DNA of 64,000 nucleotides from JABAAW01 sp965216605 (GTDB lineage: Bacteria > Pseudomonadota > Alphaproteobacteria > JABAAW01): assembly GCA_965216605.1 (NCBI GenBank), contig CBDCGG010000002.1, positions 1,561,167 through 1,625,166 on the forward strand. Reading direction: 5' to 3'. Shown piece after piece: positions 17,994 to 25,958 of the stretch (its first letter is position 1; each line of letters opens with the position of its first letter). The position numbers and the translations under genes are program-made. Below the pieces are notes generated by a model. It was given only the letters and a program-made list of their open reading frames with translations, searched no databases and was not told where the DNA came from.

Positions 17994-19409
17994 CTACGCA
18001 ACCCCGTTTGAGGATTCGTGCAAAGCAGCTTCCAACGCATCGCCAATTGAATCACACAGCGTGTGGGTGAGAAAATCCAACTCCTCCCCGCTCAGCGTGA
18101 AAGGCGGCGCGAGCAAAACATGATCGCCGCTTGCACCATCCGCATTACCAGAGCTGGGGTAGCAGATCAAGCCGCGCGCCATCGCACAATCGCGTACGCG
18201 CCGATACATCTTCAAGGCGGCAGGAAAGGGTTGCTTGCTCTCCTTGTCGAGAACTAACTCGACAGCGCGCAACAAACCCCGTCCGCGCACATCGCCCACA
18301 TGCTTTGCCAAGAGCGGACGCGCCGCGATCTCCGCGAGCAGTTTCTCCTGCAAGGCTTTGCCATCGTTCCTCACCTTGCCGAGCAGACCGCGTTCGTCGA
18401 TAGCACGCTGCACAGCTAATGCGGTTGCGCATACGATCGGATGTCCCATAAAACTGTGTCCATGGCGCAGGATACCTGAGCCCTCGCGTAGCTTCGCTAC
18501 GATACGCTCGCTCGCCAGCGTGACCCCGATCGGCTGTAAGCCACCGCCTAACCCCTTGGACATTGCCAAAAGATCGGGGGCAATCCCATCTTCTTCGCAA
18601 GCGAAACGATAGCCCGTCCGACCGCTGCCACACATGACCTCGTCCAAAATCAACAAAATGCCATGGCGATCGCACACCTCGCGCATCTTCTGCCAATAAC
18701 CTTGCGCAGGCGGCATGGCGCCCAAGGTGCTGCCGCTCACCGTCTCGGCGGCAAAGGCGATGACATTTTGCGCCCCCAAGGCTTCGATCTTCTTTTCCAA
18801 CTCTACAGCCAAGCGCGTTGCGTAAGCTTCCTCTTGCTCTTGCTCGTTCTCGCCCGCTTGCCAGCCTCGATAGAGATCGCACGCCGACACCGTCTCCTGC
18901 TGCAACAAGATCGCCGCATAAGGCTTGCGACGTTGAGGATTGCTCGCCAGCGACAGCGCGCCCAAGGTGTTGCCATGGTAGCTCTGGCGGCGCGTGATGA
19001 TCCAACGCCGCGTTGCTCCCTCGCCGCACTCCTGCCAGTATTGGTGCGCCAGCTTGAAGGCTGCCTCCATCGCCTCCGAGCCGCCGCAGCAGAAATAGGC
19101 GTAGGAAAGATCGCCCGGCGCACGAGAGCAGAGATAGCTCGCAAGCTGCTCGGCAGCATCGTTGGTGAAAAACGCCGTGTGCGCAAAGTCCAAACGCCTC
19201 GCCTGCTCGCACAGAGCCTCTACCACTTCCGAATCGCCGTGTCCCAAGCAGGAGATCGCTGCTCCTCCCGAAGCGTCGAAATAACGACGCTGCTCCGCAT
19301 CGACGATATGGTTGCCCGTAGCCGACACGGCACAAGGATAGCTATGGCGCAGGTTGCGCTGCAAAACCGCGCTGGAGGCGGAGGAAGCAGCAGAGGCAGT
19401 TTGACTCAT
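17994..19409 (-). CDS. Class III PLP-dependent aminotransferase
   Basis: A 471-residue omega-type transaminase. Motifs run in family order: FDASGGAAISCLGHG near residue 45, CGGSEAMEAAFKLA (about 110), the Tyr/His pair in RQSYHGNTLGALS, LLILDEVMCGSGRTGYRF with the PLP-binding Asp, and the Schiff-base Lys in LLAMSKGLGGGLQPIG (about 290). FMGHPIVCATALA and GDVRGRGLLRAVELV follow. The amino donor may be an omega- or beta-amino acid or an amine; sequence alone does not decide. The start ATG overlaps the TRAP permease stop by four bases (ATGA), and BKACE follows closely, so it probably acts on the compound imported by this transporter. Confidence 0.9.
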   Translation of the reverse strand: MSQTASAASSASSAVLQRNLRHSYPCAVSATGNHIVDAEQRRYFDASGGAAISCLGHGDSEVVEALCEQARRLDFAHTAFFTNDAAEQLASYLCSRAPGDLSYAYFCCGGSEAMEAAFKLAHQYWQECGEGATRRWIITRRQSYHGNTLGALSLASNPQRRKPYAAILLQQETVSACDLYRGWQAGENEQEQEEAYATRLAVELEKKIEALGAQNVIAFAAETVSGSTLGAMPPAQGYWQKMREVCDRHGILLILDEVMCGSGRTGYRFACEEDGIAPDLLAMSKGLGGGLQPIGVTLASERIVAKLREGSGILRHGHSFMGHPIVCATALAVQRAIDERGLLGKVRNDGKALQEKLLAEIAARPLLAKHVGDVRGRGLLRAVELVLDKESKQPFPAALKMYRRVRDCAMARGLICYPSSGNADGASGDHVLLAPPFTLSGEELDFLTHTLCDSIGDALEAALHESSNGVA

Positions 19410-21859
19410 GTTGCGCTATGTCGTTGATTTCTACGCCGCTGACTTCGCTCTTCGCGTCTGTGCCAGAAGAAAAATGTCGTCAGCAACGCAAGTGCCACCA
19501 GCGAGACCCAGTAAGCAGAGGGACGGTTTTCTATGCGTGCCTCCAAGCCCGTCACCCTGTCGCCTTTGAGCATGCCCTTGCCCTCAGCTTCTGGCGAGAG
19601 GGAGACGATCGAAAGATGCTCTTCGCCTGCCTGCGTCTCGCGCACAACGCGCACGCCGATTGCGTCCAAGCCCTCGATTGTCTTACCGCCCATCGTCCCC
19701 GTCTCGGAGGGCGGAAAGGTGACGAGTCGATAACGCTCGCCGTAATCGGTAAAGCGCGTGACGGCAACGCGCACCTCCCTACCCGCGAAGTCCAGGTCAG
19801 CGCGAGCCTCGGTGCTGAGCTCCGCCTGCTGCCAACGCGGATAGACGATCGATAGCACTCCATCAGGACGCAACAAAGCCGCCGCTATCAACAGCAAGAA
19901 AGTCATCTCTGCCCATCGCAAGCGTTTGAAAAAGAAACGTTGGGTCGCCGAGGCAAAGCACATGATGGCAAGTAGCGAGGTTATGAAGACGAACAAACCC
20001 TGCCACCAACTCTTGATTCCAATCAGGACGATTTCGGTGTTAAAGACAAAGACGAGCGGCAAGATGGCGGTGCGAATTTCGTAGGCGAAAGCCTGTATAC
20101 CCGTCTTGATGGGATCGGCGCGTGAAATGGCGGCGGCGGCGTAAGCCGCTAATCCTACGGGCGGCGTGACATCCGCCATCAAGCCAAAGTAGAAGACATA
20201 GAGGTGGACGACGATGAGGGGCAAGACCAAGCCCGATGCCGCTCCCAGCTCGACCAACACGGGCGCCATCAGCGAGGCTACGACGAGATAGTTCGCCGTC
20301 GTCGGCAAACCCAAGCCGAGCAGCAAGCACAAGACCGCCGTGAGGGCGAGCAGGATGTAGATATTGTTGCCGGCAATCGCCTCGACGATGCCGATCAGCG
20401 CGTTGTTGAGCCCTGTTGCGCCGACCGATCCGACGACGATTCCCGCGCAGCCGATCGCGATAGAAATGCCCGCCATATTGCGCGCGCCCGCGACCAACCC
20501 CGCTCCGATGTCGAGCCCCGCCTCGCGCAAACCTTCGCGCAAAAGCCTCCACATCAACCCGCCTTGCGCTCGCAACGCGGGAGCAAGCCGCTGGCATAGC
20601 ATAGACAACAACAAAAGCGCGGTTGTCCAAAAGATCGCCAGGGATGGAGTGAAACGCTTCACCAACAACAGATATATCAACAGCAGTATCGGCAAGAGGT
20701 GGTGGAGTCCTCCGCGCAACACCTTGAAGAAATGAGGTATCGCCGAGGGTGGCATCGGTCGCAAGTTCAGTTTCATCGATTCCAAGTGCGAAATCCAAAA
20801 GAGCGCTATATAGGCGACAAACGCCGGCACGACCGCGTGGTAGATGACCGTCTGATAGCTGATGCCCAACAGCTCTGCCATGATGAAAGCTGCCGCGCCC
20901 ATAATAGGCGGCATGAGTTGTCCGTTAACCGACGCCGCAACCTCGATCGCTCCCGCCTTGACGGCGGGCAAGCCCACCTGTCGCATGACGGGGATCGTGA
21001 AAGTTCCCGTCGTGACGGTGTTGGCGATGGAAGAGCCTGAAATCATTCCCGTCATACCCGATGCCAAGATCGAGGCTTTCGCAGGTCCGCCGCGATACTT
21101 GCCGACGCACGCGAAAGCCAAATCCAAAAAAAACTTTCCGCCGCCCGCGCGGTTCAACAACGCGCCGAACAACACGAACATAAAGACAAAGCTGGTCGCA
21201 ACATCCAACGGAATGCCGAAGACAACCTCGCCGCCGAACCAGTAGTATCCGATCAGACGCTCGAAGGACAAGCCGCGATGCGCGATCAAGTCGGGCATCG
21301 ATTGTCCATACAGCGCATAGACGATGAAGGACGCAGACACAATCACCAACGCTAAACCAATCGCTCGGCGAGTCGCCTCCAGCAGCAGCAGCAAGCCGAC
21401 AAAGCCGATGACGAGCTCGACAGGAAATTCTCCTTCCCCAAAAGGCAGGCGGAGTAAAATTCCCGTGCGCTCGACCAGCGCATCGTAGGCAAAAACAATA
21501 TAAAGGCAAGAGCCAATCGCAAGCACAAGCAGCAGCACTCCCAGCCAAGCGTCGAAACGCGGCGGACCTCCCTTACGCGCACACCAGCGGTTCAACATAG
21601 GATAACTCAAAAAAACCAAGGCGAAGGCAAACGCCAAGTGGATCGCACGCGCGGGAACGCCGTGAATAATTCCAAAATTCAGGACGAAGGGCAGAGGAGA
21701 GGCGATCCAAATCTGAAACAACGACCAACACGCCGCCGTCAAGGCGAACATCTTGCCCCAGCCTCCGTCCAAGCGTCTGCCGCCCTCAGCGAAACGCTCG
21801 TTCAGAGAATCAGCGGAAGAAGGCAAGGAAGAAGGCGAGGAAGAAGACGATCGAGACAT
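19406..21859 (-). CDS. Fused TRAP transporter permease (TAXI type, with DUF3394-like C-terminus)
   Basis: An 817-residue inner-membrane protein with the small (4TM) and large (12TM) TRAP subunits fused, as in TAXI-TRAP systems, which use an ion gradient to import organic acids captured by a periplasmic binding protein. Conserved stretches include FVFMFVLFGALLNRAGGGKFF, GMTGMISGSSIANTVTTGTFTIP, AASVNGQLMPPIMGAAAF, GLGLPTTANYLVVASL and VHLYVFYFGLMADVTPPVGLAA. The last ~150 residues form a non-membrane domain (GDRVTGLEARIENRPSAYW) and a final helix, consistent with DUF3394. ATG 21859 is followed by a Ser-rich tail encoded by GAAGAAGG-type repeats; the longer frame to 21943 would read through palindromic repeats. 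Confidence 0.92.
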   Translation of the reverse strand: MSRSSSSSPSSLPSSADSLNERFAEGGRRLDGGWGKMFALTAACWSLFQIWIASPLPFVLNFGIIHGVPARAIHLAFAFALVFLSYPMLNRWCARKGGPPRFDAWLGVLLLVLAIGSCLYIVFAYDALVERTGILLRLPFGEGEFPVELVIGFVGLLLLLEATRRAIGLALVIVSASFIVYALYGQSMPDLIAHRGLSFERLIGYYWFGGEVVFGIPLDVATSFVFMFVLFGALLNRAGGGKFFLDLAFACVGKYRGGPAKASILASGMTGMISGSSIANTVTTGTFTIPVMRQVGLPAVKAGAIEVAASVNGQLMPPIMGAAAFIMAELLGISYQTVIYHAVVPAFVAYIALFWISHLESMKLNLRPMPPSAIPHFFKVLRGGLHHLLPILLLIYLLLVKRFTPSLAIFWTTALLLLSMLCQRLAPALRAQGGLMWRLLREGLREAGLDIGAGLVAGARNMAGISIAIGCAGIVVGSVGATGLNNALIGIVEAIAGNNIYILLALTAVLCLLLGLGLPTTANYLVVASLMAPVLVELGAASGLVLPLIVVHLYVFYFGLMADVTPPVGLAAYAAAAISRADPIKTGIQAFAYEIRTAILPLVFVFNTEIVLIGIKSWWQGLFVFITSLLAIMCFASATQRFFFKRLRWAEMTFLLLIAAALLRPDGVLSIVYPRWQQAELSTEARADLDFAGREVRVAVTRFTDYGERYRLVTFPPSETGTMGGKTIEGLDAIGVRVVRETQAGEEHLSIVSLSPEAEGKGMLKGDRVTGLEARIENRPSAYWVSLVALALLTTFFFWHRREERSQRRRNQRHSAT

Positions 21860-21873
21860 GGTGCACTCTGCTA

Positions 21874-21915
21874 GGGGATAAATTTTCCTTGGAGATAAAT
21901 TCCCCTTGGGGATAA
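21874..21915. repeat. 17-bp palindromic motif array before the TRAP permease
   Basis: Two and a half copies, starting at 21874, 21891 and 21908 with 17-bp spacing, vary the GGGGATAAATTCCCC core (GGGGATAAATTTTCC, GGAGATAAATTCCCC, then GGGGATAA). They lie in the 74-base gap between the binding-protein stop and the permease ATG. Confidence 0.85.
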
Positions 21916-21933
21916 GGAGGAGGTTAGATTGGC

Positions 21934-22962
21934 TTACATCCAACCTTTTTCTTTGTAGTACCTGACTGCTCCTTTGTGTAGCGGTGCGGACAGTCCTTCG
22001 CTGATCATAGTCTTGGGGTCAAGGTGCTTGAGGGAGGGGTGCAGTTTTTTGAAGTTCTCAAGATTTTCGAAGACGGCACGCACCACCTCATAGACGGTAA
22101 CATCGCTGGTGCGCCCGCTAGTAACGAAGGTCGCCTTCGGGCCGAAGGTACGTACATCGCTTTTCGTCGTCTTGTAGGTGCTCTTCGGGATCGTCGTGAA
22201 AGTGTAGTAGGGTCTTTTTTCCACCAGCTTATCGATGAGCGATGATGCCAGAGGAATGATTCTCGCTCCGCAGCCGTTGGCAGCCTGAGCCACCCCTGCG
22301 TTCGGCACGCCGACGATGTAGCCGAAGGCATCGATCTTTCCATCGCACATAGCTTGCGACTGCTCTGACGAGGGGAGCTCGCTCGCCTGCTTGAAGTCAT
22401 CCTTGGAGGTATTGTGGATTTTCATCAAAACCTCCATCGTGCTGCGCTGACCGGAACCTGGGTTTCCGATGTTGACGCGCTTGCCTCTCAGTTCGTCCCA
22501 ACTTCGGATGCCCGATGCTCCGCCGACCAAGAGTTGGAAGGGCTCGGCATGCAGGGAGAATACGGCTCTCAAGTCTTTGAAGCGCTTACCCTCGAACTTG
22601 GAAGTAGCGTAGTAGGCGTGGTATTGCCAGTCGGACTGAACGATGGCGAAATCGAGCGTGCCGACTTGGATCTGAGCGATGTTGTAGATCGAGCCTGCGG
22701 TCGAGGGCGCCGAGCAACGCAATTCGTTTTGGCGTTCTTCGTCGCGTCCTTCGGCGGCGGCTCCGTCAACTAGGCGACAGATGGCGTTGCCGACGACGAA
22801 GTAGGTGCCCGTGGGACCGCCTGTGCCGATGGAGATGAACTTGCTTGTAGCCGTCGCTGAAGATGGAGTTGCCGCAAGCAGGGAGAGGCTAGCGATGACA
22901 CCGAGCGTGAAACGAGCCAGAGTTTTGGACACGGTTTGGAGCAGAATTTGGGACAGTGACAT
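21934..22962 (-). CDS. TAXI-family TRAP solute-binding protein (copy 1)
   Basis: A periplasmic binding protein of 342 residues including a signal peptide. Family marks are FISIGTGGPTGTYFVVGNAIC, CSAPSTAGSIYNI, FAIVQSDWQYHAY, KRVNIGNPGSGQRSTMEVLM and VPNAGVAQAANGCGARIIPL. The signal peptide spans about residues 1-43, ending near SATATS. ATG 22962 follows AGGAGA at ideal distance; a TTG 15 bases upstream is inside the ribosome binding site. It is clearly a duplicate of the next upstream gene, with long identical blocks such as KIHNTSKDDFKQ. It feeds the fused permease directly downstream; the ligand is unknown, though TAXI proteins often bind glutamate or other organic acids. Confidence 0.93.
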   Translation of the reverse strand: MSLSQILLQTVSKTLARFTLGVIASLSLLAATPSSATATSKFISIGTGGPTGTYFVVGNAICRLVDGAAAEGRDEERQNELRCSAPSTAGSIYNIAQIQVGTLDFAIVQSDWQYHAYYATSKFEGKRFKDLRAVFSLHAEPFQLLVGGASGIRSWDELRGKRVNIGNPGSGQRSTMEVLMKIHNTSKDDFKQASELPSSEQSQAMCDGKIDAFGYIVGVPNAGVAQAANGCGARIIPLASSLIDKLVEKRPYYTFTTIPKSTYKTTKSDVRTFGPKATFVTSGRTSDVTVYEVVRAVFENLENFKKLHPSLKHLDPKTMISEGLSAPLHKGAVRYYKEKGWM

Positions 22963-22977
22963 GAAAAGTCTCCTCAA

Positions 22978-22992
22978 GGGGAATTTATCCCC
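22978..22992 (-). repeat. Single palindromic motif GGGGATAAATTCCCC upstream of TAXI copy 1
   Basis: On the minus strand the 15-bp core is perfect and lies three bases before the ribosome binding site of the TAXI gene. It may act as an operator or an mRNA hairpin. The rest of the 220-base gap to the upstream TAXI gene (22993-23182) is G/C-rich and shows no further feature I can support. Confidence 0.7.
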
Positions 22993-23182
22993 AAAATGCT
23001 TCCTGTATTGGTGAGCGGAGAAGATTCTCGAAGCTCAGGGTTTGTTCTAGCGACAAGCCACGCAGGAGTCAAGACTCGATTAAAATTTGTGCCCCGCCAA
23101 TTTCAATCTCTGGAGCAGAGAGCAAGGAGCAGGGAGGAGGGCTTGCCGCACCCTCCCCCCTGTCATCCCTGATTGAGGTTTG

Positions 23183-24187
23183 TTACATCATCCCTTTTTC
23201 TTTGTAGTACTTGACCGCTCCTCTGTGCAGTGGTGCGGAAAGTCCTTCGGTGATCATGGCCTTGGGGTCAAGATGCTTGAAGGCGGGATGCAGTTTTTTG
23301 AAGTCCTCAAGATTTTCGAAGACGGCACGCACCACCTCGTAGACGGCAGCATCGCTGGTGCGTCGGCTAGTAACGAATGTCGCCTTCGGTCCGAAGGTAC
23401 GTACATCCTTCTTCGTCGTCTTGTAGGTACCTTTCGGTATCGTCGCGAAGGCGTAGTATGCATTGTCTGCCACCAGCTTCTGGATAGGAGCTGTCGTCAG
23501 AGAAATGATTTTCGCGCCGCAACCGTCGGTAGCCTGAGCCACCCCTGCGTTAGGCACACCGACGGTGTAGCCGTATGCATCGATCTTGCCGTCGCACAGG
23601 GCTTGCGATTGCTCTGACGAGGTGAGTTCGGTTGTTTGCTTGAAGTCATCCTTGGAGGTATTGTGGATTTTCATCAAAACCTCCATCGTGCCGCGCTGAC
23701 CGGAACCTGGGTTGCCGATGTTGACGCGCTTACCTTTCAGCCCGTCCCAGTCTTTGATACGAGACTTCTTGCCGACCAAGATTTGGAAGGGTTCGGGATG
23801 CACCGAGAAGACGGCTCTCAAGTCTTTGAAGCGTTTGCCCTTGAACTTGGAGGTGCCGTTGTAGGCGTGGTATTGCCAGTCGGACTGAGCGACGCCGAAA
23901 TCGAGCGCGCCGGCTCGAATCTGACCGATGTTGTAGGTCGAGCCTGCGGTCGAGGGTGCGGAACAACGCAATCCGTGCTTACGTCCTTTCTTGCGTCCTT
24001 CGGCGGCTTCTTTGTGAACCATGCGACAGATGGCGTTTCCCGTGACGAAGTAGACGCCGGTGGGACCGCCTGTGCCGATGGCGATGAACTTGCTCGCCGC
24101 CGTCGATGAGGACGGGGTAGCGGCAAGCAGGGAAAGGCTAGCGATTACGCCGAGCGTACAACGAGCCAGAGTTTTGGACAGTGACAT
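23183..24187 (-). CDS. TAXI-family TRAP solute-binding protein (copy 2)
   Basis: A 334-residue periplasmic binding protein, paralogous along its whole length to copy 1. It has the signal peptide MSLSKTLARCTLGVIASLSLL, then FIAIGTGGPTGVYFVTGNAIC, FGVAQSDWQYHAY, GKRVNIGNPGSGQRGTMEVL and VPNAGVAQATDGCGAKII. Differences cluster in the loops (KKSRIKDWDGLKG versus GASGIRSWDELRG), so ligand preference or expression may differ. ATG 24187 follows GGAGACTTTTC, nearly the same leader as copy 1, so the duplication included the translation start. It is the first gene of the TRAP/BKACE block. Two binding proteins serving one permease is unusual. Confidence 0.92.
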   Translation of the reverse strand: MSLSKTLARCTLGVIASLSLLAATPSSSTAASKFIAIGTGGPTGVYFVTGNAICRMVHKEAAEGRKKGRKHGLRCSAPSTAGSTYNIGQIRAGALDFGVAQSDWQYHAYNGTSKFKGKRFKDLRAVFSVHPEPFQILVGKKSRIKDWDGLKGKRVNIGNPGSGQRGTMEVLMKIHNTSKDDFKQTTELTSSEQSQALCDGKIDAYGYTVGVPNAGVAQATDGCGAKIISLTTAPIQKLVADNAYYAFATIPKGTYKTTKKDVRTFGPKATFVTSRRTSDAAVYEVVRAVFENLEDFKKLHPAFKHLDPKAMITEGLSAPLHRGAVKYYKEKGMM

Positions 24188-24529
24188 GAAAAGTCTCCTT
24201 AGTGATGCGTCCTTAAGTTGCGGGAGGAGAAGATCCTCTCCGCTTGAGGATTGTTCTAGCAACGCAGCGCGAAGGAGTCAAGGAGCGATTTTGACGACGA
24301 CATACACCACCTCAACCTTATAACTCGCAAGATGCTCAAAAGTGCGAAACTGAAACCGAACGCAGCAGAAGTTGCGCGCGTCTCGCCTTGAGGGCTACCT
24401 ATTGAAAAACCCTGATAAATCCTCTATCTTTGCAGCTCTGGGGTTGCAAAAGTCATGGCGTTCGTGCGGGCGCGAACGAGACATGTCCGCTACTCGTCAA
24501 ACGCCCCTCTTCCAACCCTATCGTTTGGG
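24188..24529. other. 342-base intergenic region, no gene seen
   Basis: This gap separates the TAXI gene start from the end of the flgE-like gene and should hold the promoter of the TRAP operon, but no convincing -35/-10 pair stands out. It holds one member of a 23-bp exact repeat (24367-24389), whose other copy is inside ctaA (26381-26403). Confidence 0.5.
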
Positions 24530-25789
24530 CTATCGCTTGACATCGACCGCCGTGCGCGTCAAGTCGTTGACCGTTTGCAGCGTCAAGGATGCCAAATTAT
24601 AGGCACTCTGCGTCTCGATCATACGGGCAAACTCCTCGCCCAAGGTCACCGTCGAGGATTCCAACTGCCCCGAAAAAACACGCGCTCGACGTGTCTCCAA
24701 CAAATCATAGTAGGTCACATCTCCGCTCCCCTCGGTCGGACGAAATCTTGTTCCATCCTCGGCGTTGAACGAATCGGGGTTCACCAAGTCGGCAATCGCT
24801 ATCTGCGCAATCGCACGCCGATCGCCATTAGAAAAAGAACCCTCGATCAAGCCGTGCTCCGAAATGCTCCACTCGTCCAGCAAGCCGCCCACAACGCCAT
24901 CGACAGAAGCGCTAACAACCTGCCCTCCGCCGCCATATGAACGCACAGTCGCCAAGTCCACACGAACATTGATTCCGCCTCCCAAACCCTCCCCTTGCAA
25001 GACAAGAACCTCATCCTCAACAAGGGTATCGCCAACTCCTTCCAACGAGGCTAATCGACCCTCGTCGTCGAAACGAAGGATCGCCTCGTTCAGCACGACA
25101 TTTCCCTCCGAGCGCGTCGCACGTAGCAGCCAAGCATTCGCCTCCCCCTCAAGCGCGCTGTAACGAAACAAGACCGTGTTCTCTTCCCCGCCTCCGTCGA
25201 TAACAGCCAGCTTATGCTCTAGGTCTCGCACCTGCTGAAAGCCGTCATTTACATCCAAAACAACATCCACCAAGCCCTCGTTCGAAGGCGAGCCTTGAAC
25301 TGAGAGCGTCTCCGACAAAAGGATTCGATCTAGGGTGGCATCCGACTTGGTCGGAAATGCGAAGGCATCGTTGACGCTCCACCCCAACACATAGTTTCCA
25401 AACGCATCGCCCAAAAAGTTGTTCGCTCCCACAGGCGCGGCATCGTCGAACAAGGGCTCAAAGCTGCCGTTGCGCGTGTAGGTCACATCTCCCGCAGCAT
25501 TTTGCAAGGTGAAAAAGCCCTCGCCTTGGATCGCCAAGTCCAACCTGCGCCCCGTCACGATGGGAGTGCCTTGACGCGAAAGATCGGAACGCTCGTAAGT
25601 CTGCAGCCCGTGTCGACCGCGCAGTTTTGTCTCGACGCTTTGTGCCTCCGCCAACAAAGGGCGGAACTGCGAGATGCTACCCTTACTGCCGGGCGTGTTC
25701 ACATTGGCGATGTTGTGCGATATCACCGCCATCGAATCCGAGTGCGCAGCGACAGCTGCTGAAGGCAAGGCGAAAAGAGATAAAACCAT
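24530..25789 (-). CDS. flgE: Flagellar hook/basal-rod family protein (FlgE-like)
   Basis: A 419-residue protein with the FlgE/F/G arrangement. The N-terminal rod-type motif is HSDSMAVISHNIANVNTPGSKG (about residues 15-37, in place of the usual SGLRAQ...NNIANVNT). A DLAIQGEGFFTLQNAAGDVTYTRNGSF domain follows, then a variable beta-rich middle, and the C-terminal SGQLESSTVTLGEEFARMIETQSAYN...LQTVNDLTRTAVDVKR helix. Length and ending fit the hook protein FlgE better than the ~260-residue rod proteins. ATG 25789 follows GGAGGA at 7 bases. The first 16 residues (VLSLFALPSAAVAAHS) read partly like a signal peptide, which is atypical for an exported hook subunit. No other flagellar gene is in the window. 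Confidence 0.82.
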   Translation of the reverse strand: MVLSLFALPSAAVAAHSDSMAVISHNIANVNTPGSKGSISQFRPLLAEAQSVETKLRGRHGLQTYERSDLSRQGTPIVTGRRLDLAIQGEGFFTLQNAAGDVTYTRNGSFEPLFDDAAPVGANNFLGDAFGNYVLGWSVNDAFAFPTKSDATLDRILLSETLSVQGSPSNEGLVDVVLDVNDGFQQVRDLEHKLAVIDGGGEENTVLFRYSALEGEANAWLLRATRSEGNVVLNEAILRFDDEGRLASLEGVGDTLVEDEVLVLQGEGLGGGINVRVDLATVRSYGGGGQVVSASVDGVVGGLLDEWSISEHGLIEGSFSNGDRRAIAQIAIADLVNPDSFNAEDGTRFRPTEGSGDVTYYDLLETRRARVFSGQLESSTVTLGEEFARMIETQSAYNLASLTLQTVNDLTRTAVDVKR

Positions 25790-25907
25790 ATAAAATCCTC
25801 CGAAACTTTCTTGCGAAATTTTCTTGCAACTCCCCCTATGTTGCTCCTGTAATGCTATGGTATGCAAGAACGATGCCATCCGCGCCTCCTAGTCCCATGC
25901 TCATACC

Positions 25908-25943
25908 CTTGCCCATATCCTTGCCCATATCCTTGCCCATTTT
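25908..25943. repeat. 12-bp tandem repeat CTTGCCCATATC, three units
   Basis: Units start at 25908, 25920 and 25932, the last one degenerate at its end. The array sits in the short gap between the flgE-like and ctaA genes, about 15 bases before the ctaA start, so it may lie in the ctaA leader. Confidence 0.85.
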
Positions 25944-25958
25944 CTTTTTCTATTTCCC

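Noticed and set aside
21860..21943. Longer N-terminus for the TRAP permease starting at 21943
   Set aside because: It would translate the palindromic repeat array and overlap the TAXI gene end; ATG 21859 gives a normal start.
24188..24262. Longer start of TAXI copy 2
   Set aside because: The signal peptide starts at ATG 24187 after a good ribosome binding site, as in copy 1; the extension reads through the Shine-Dalgarno.
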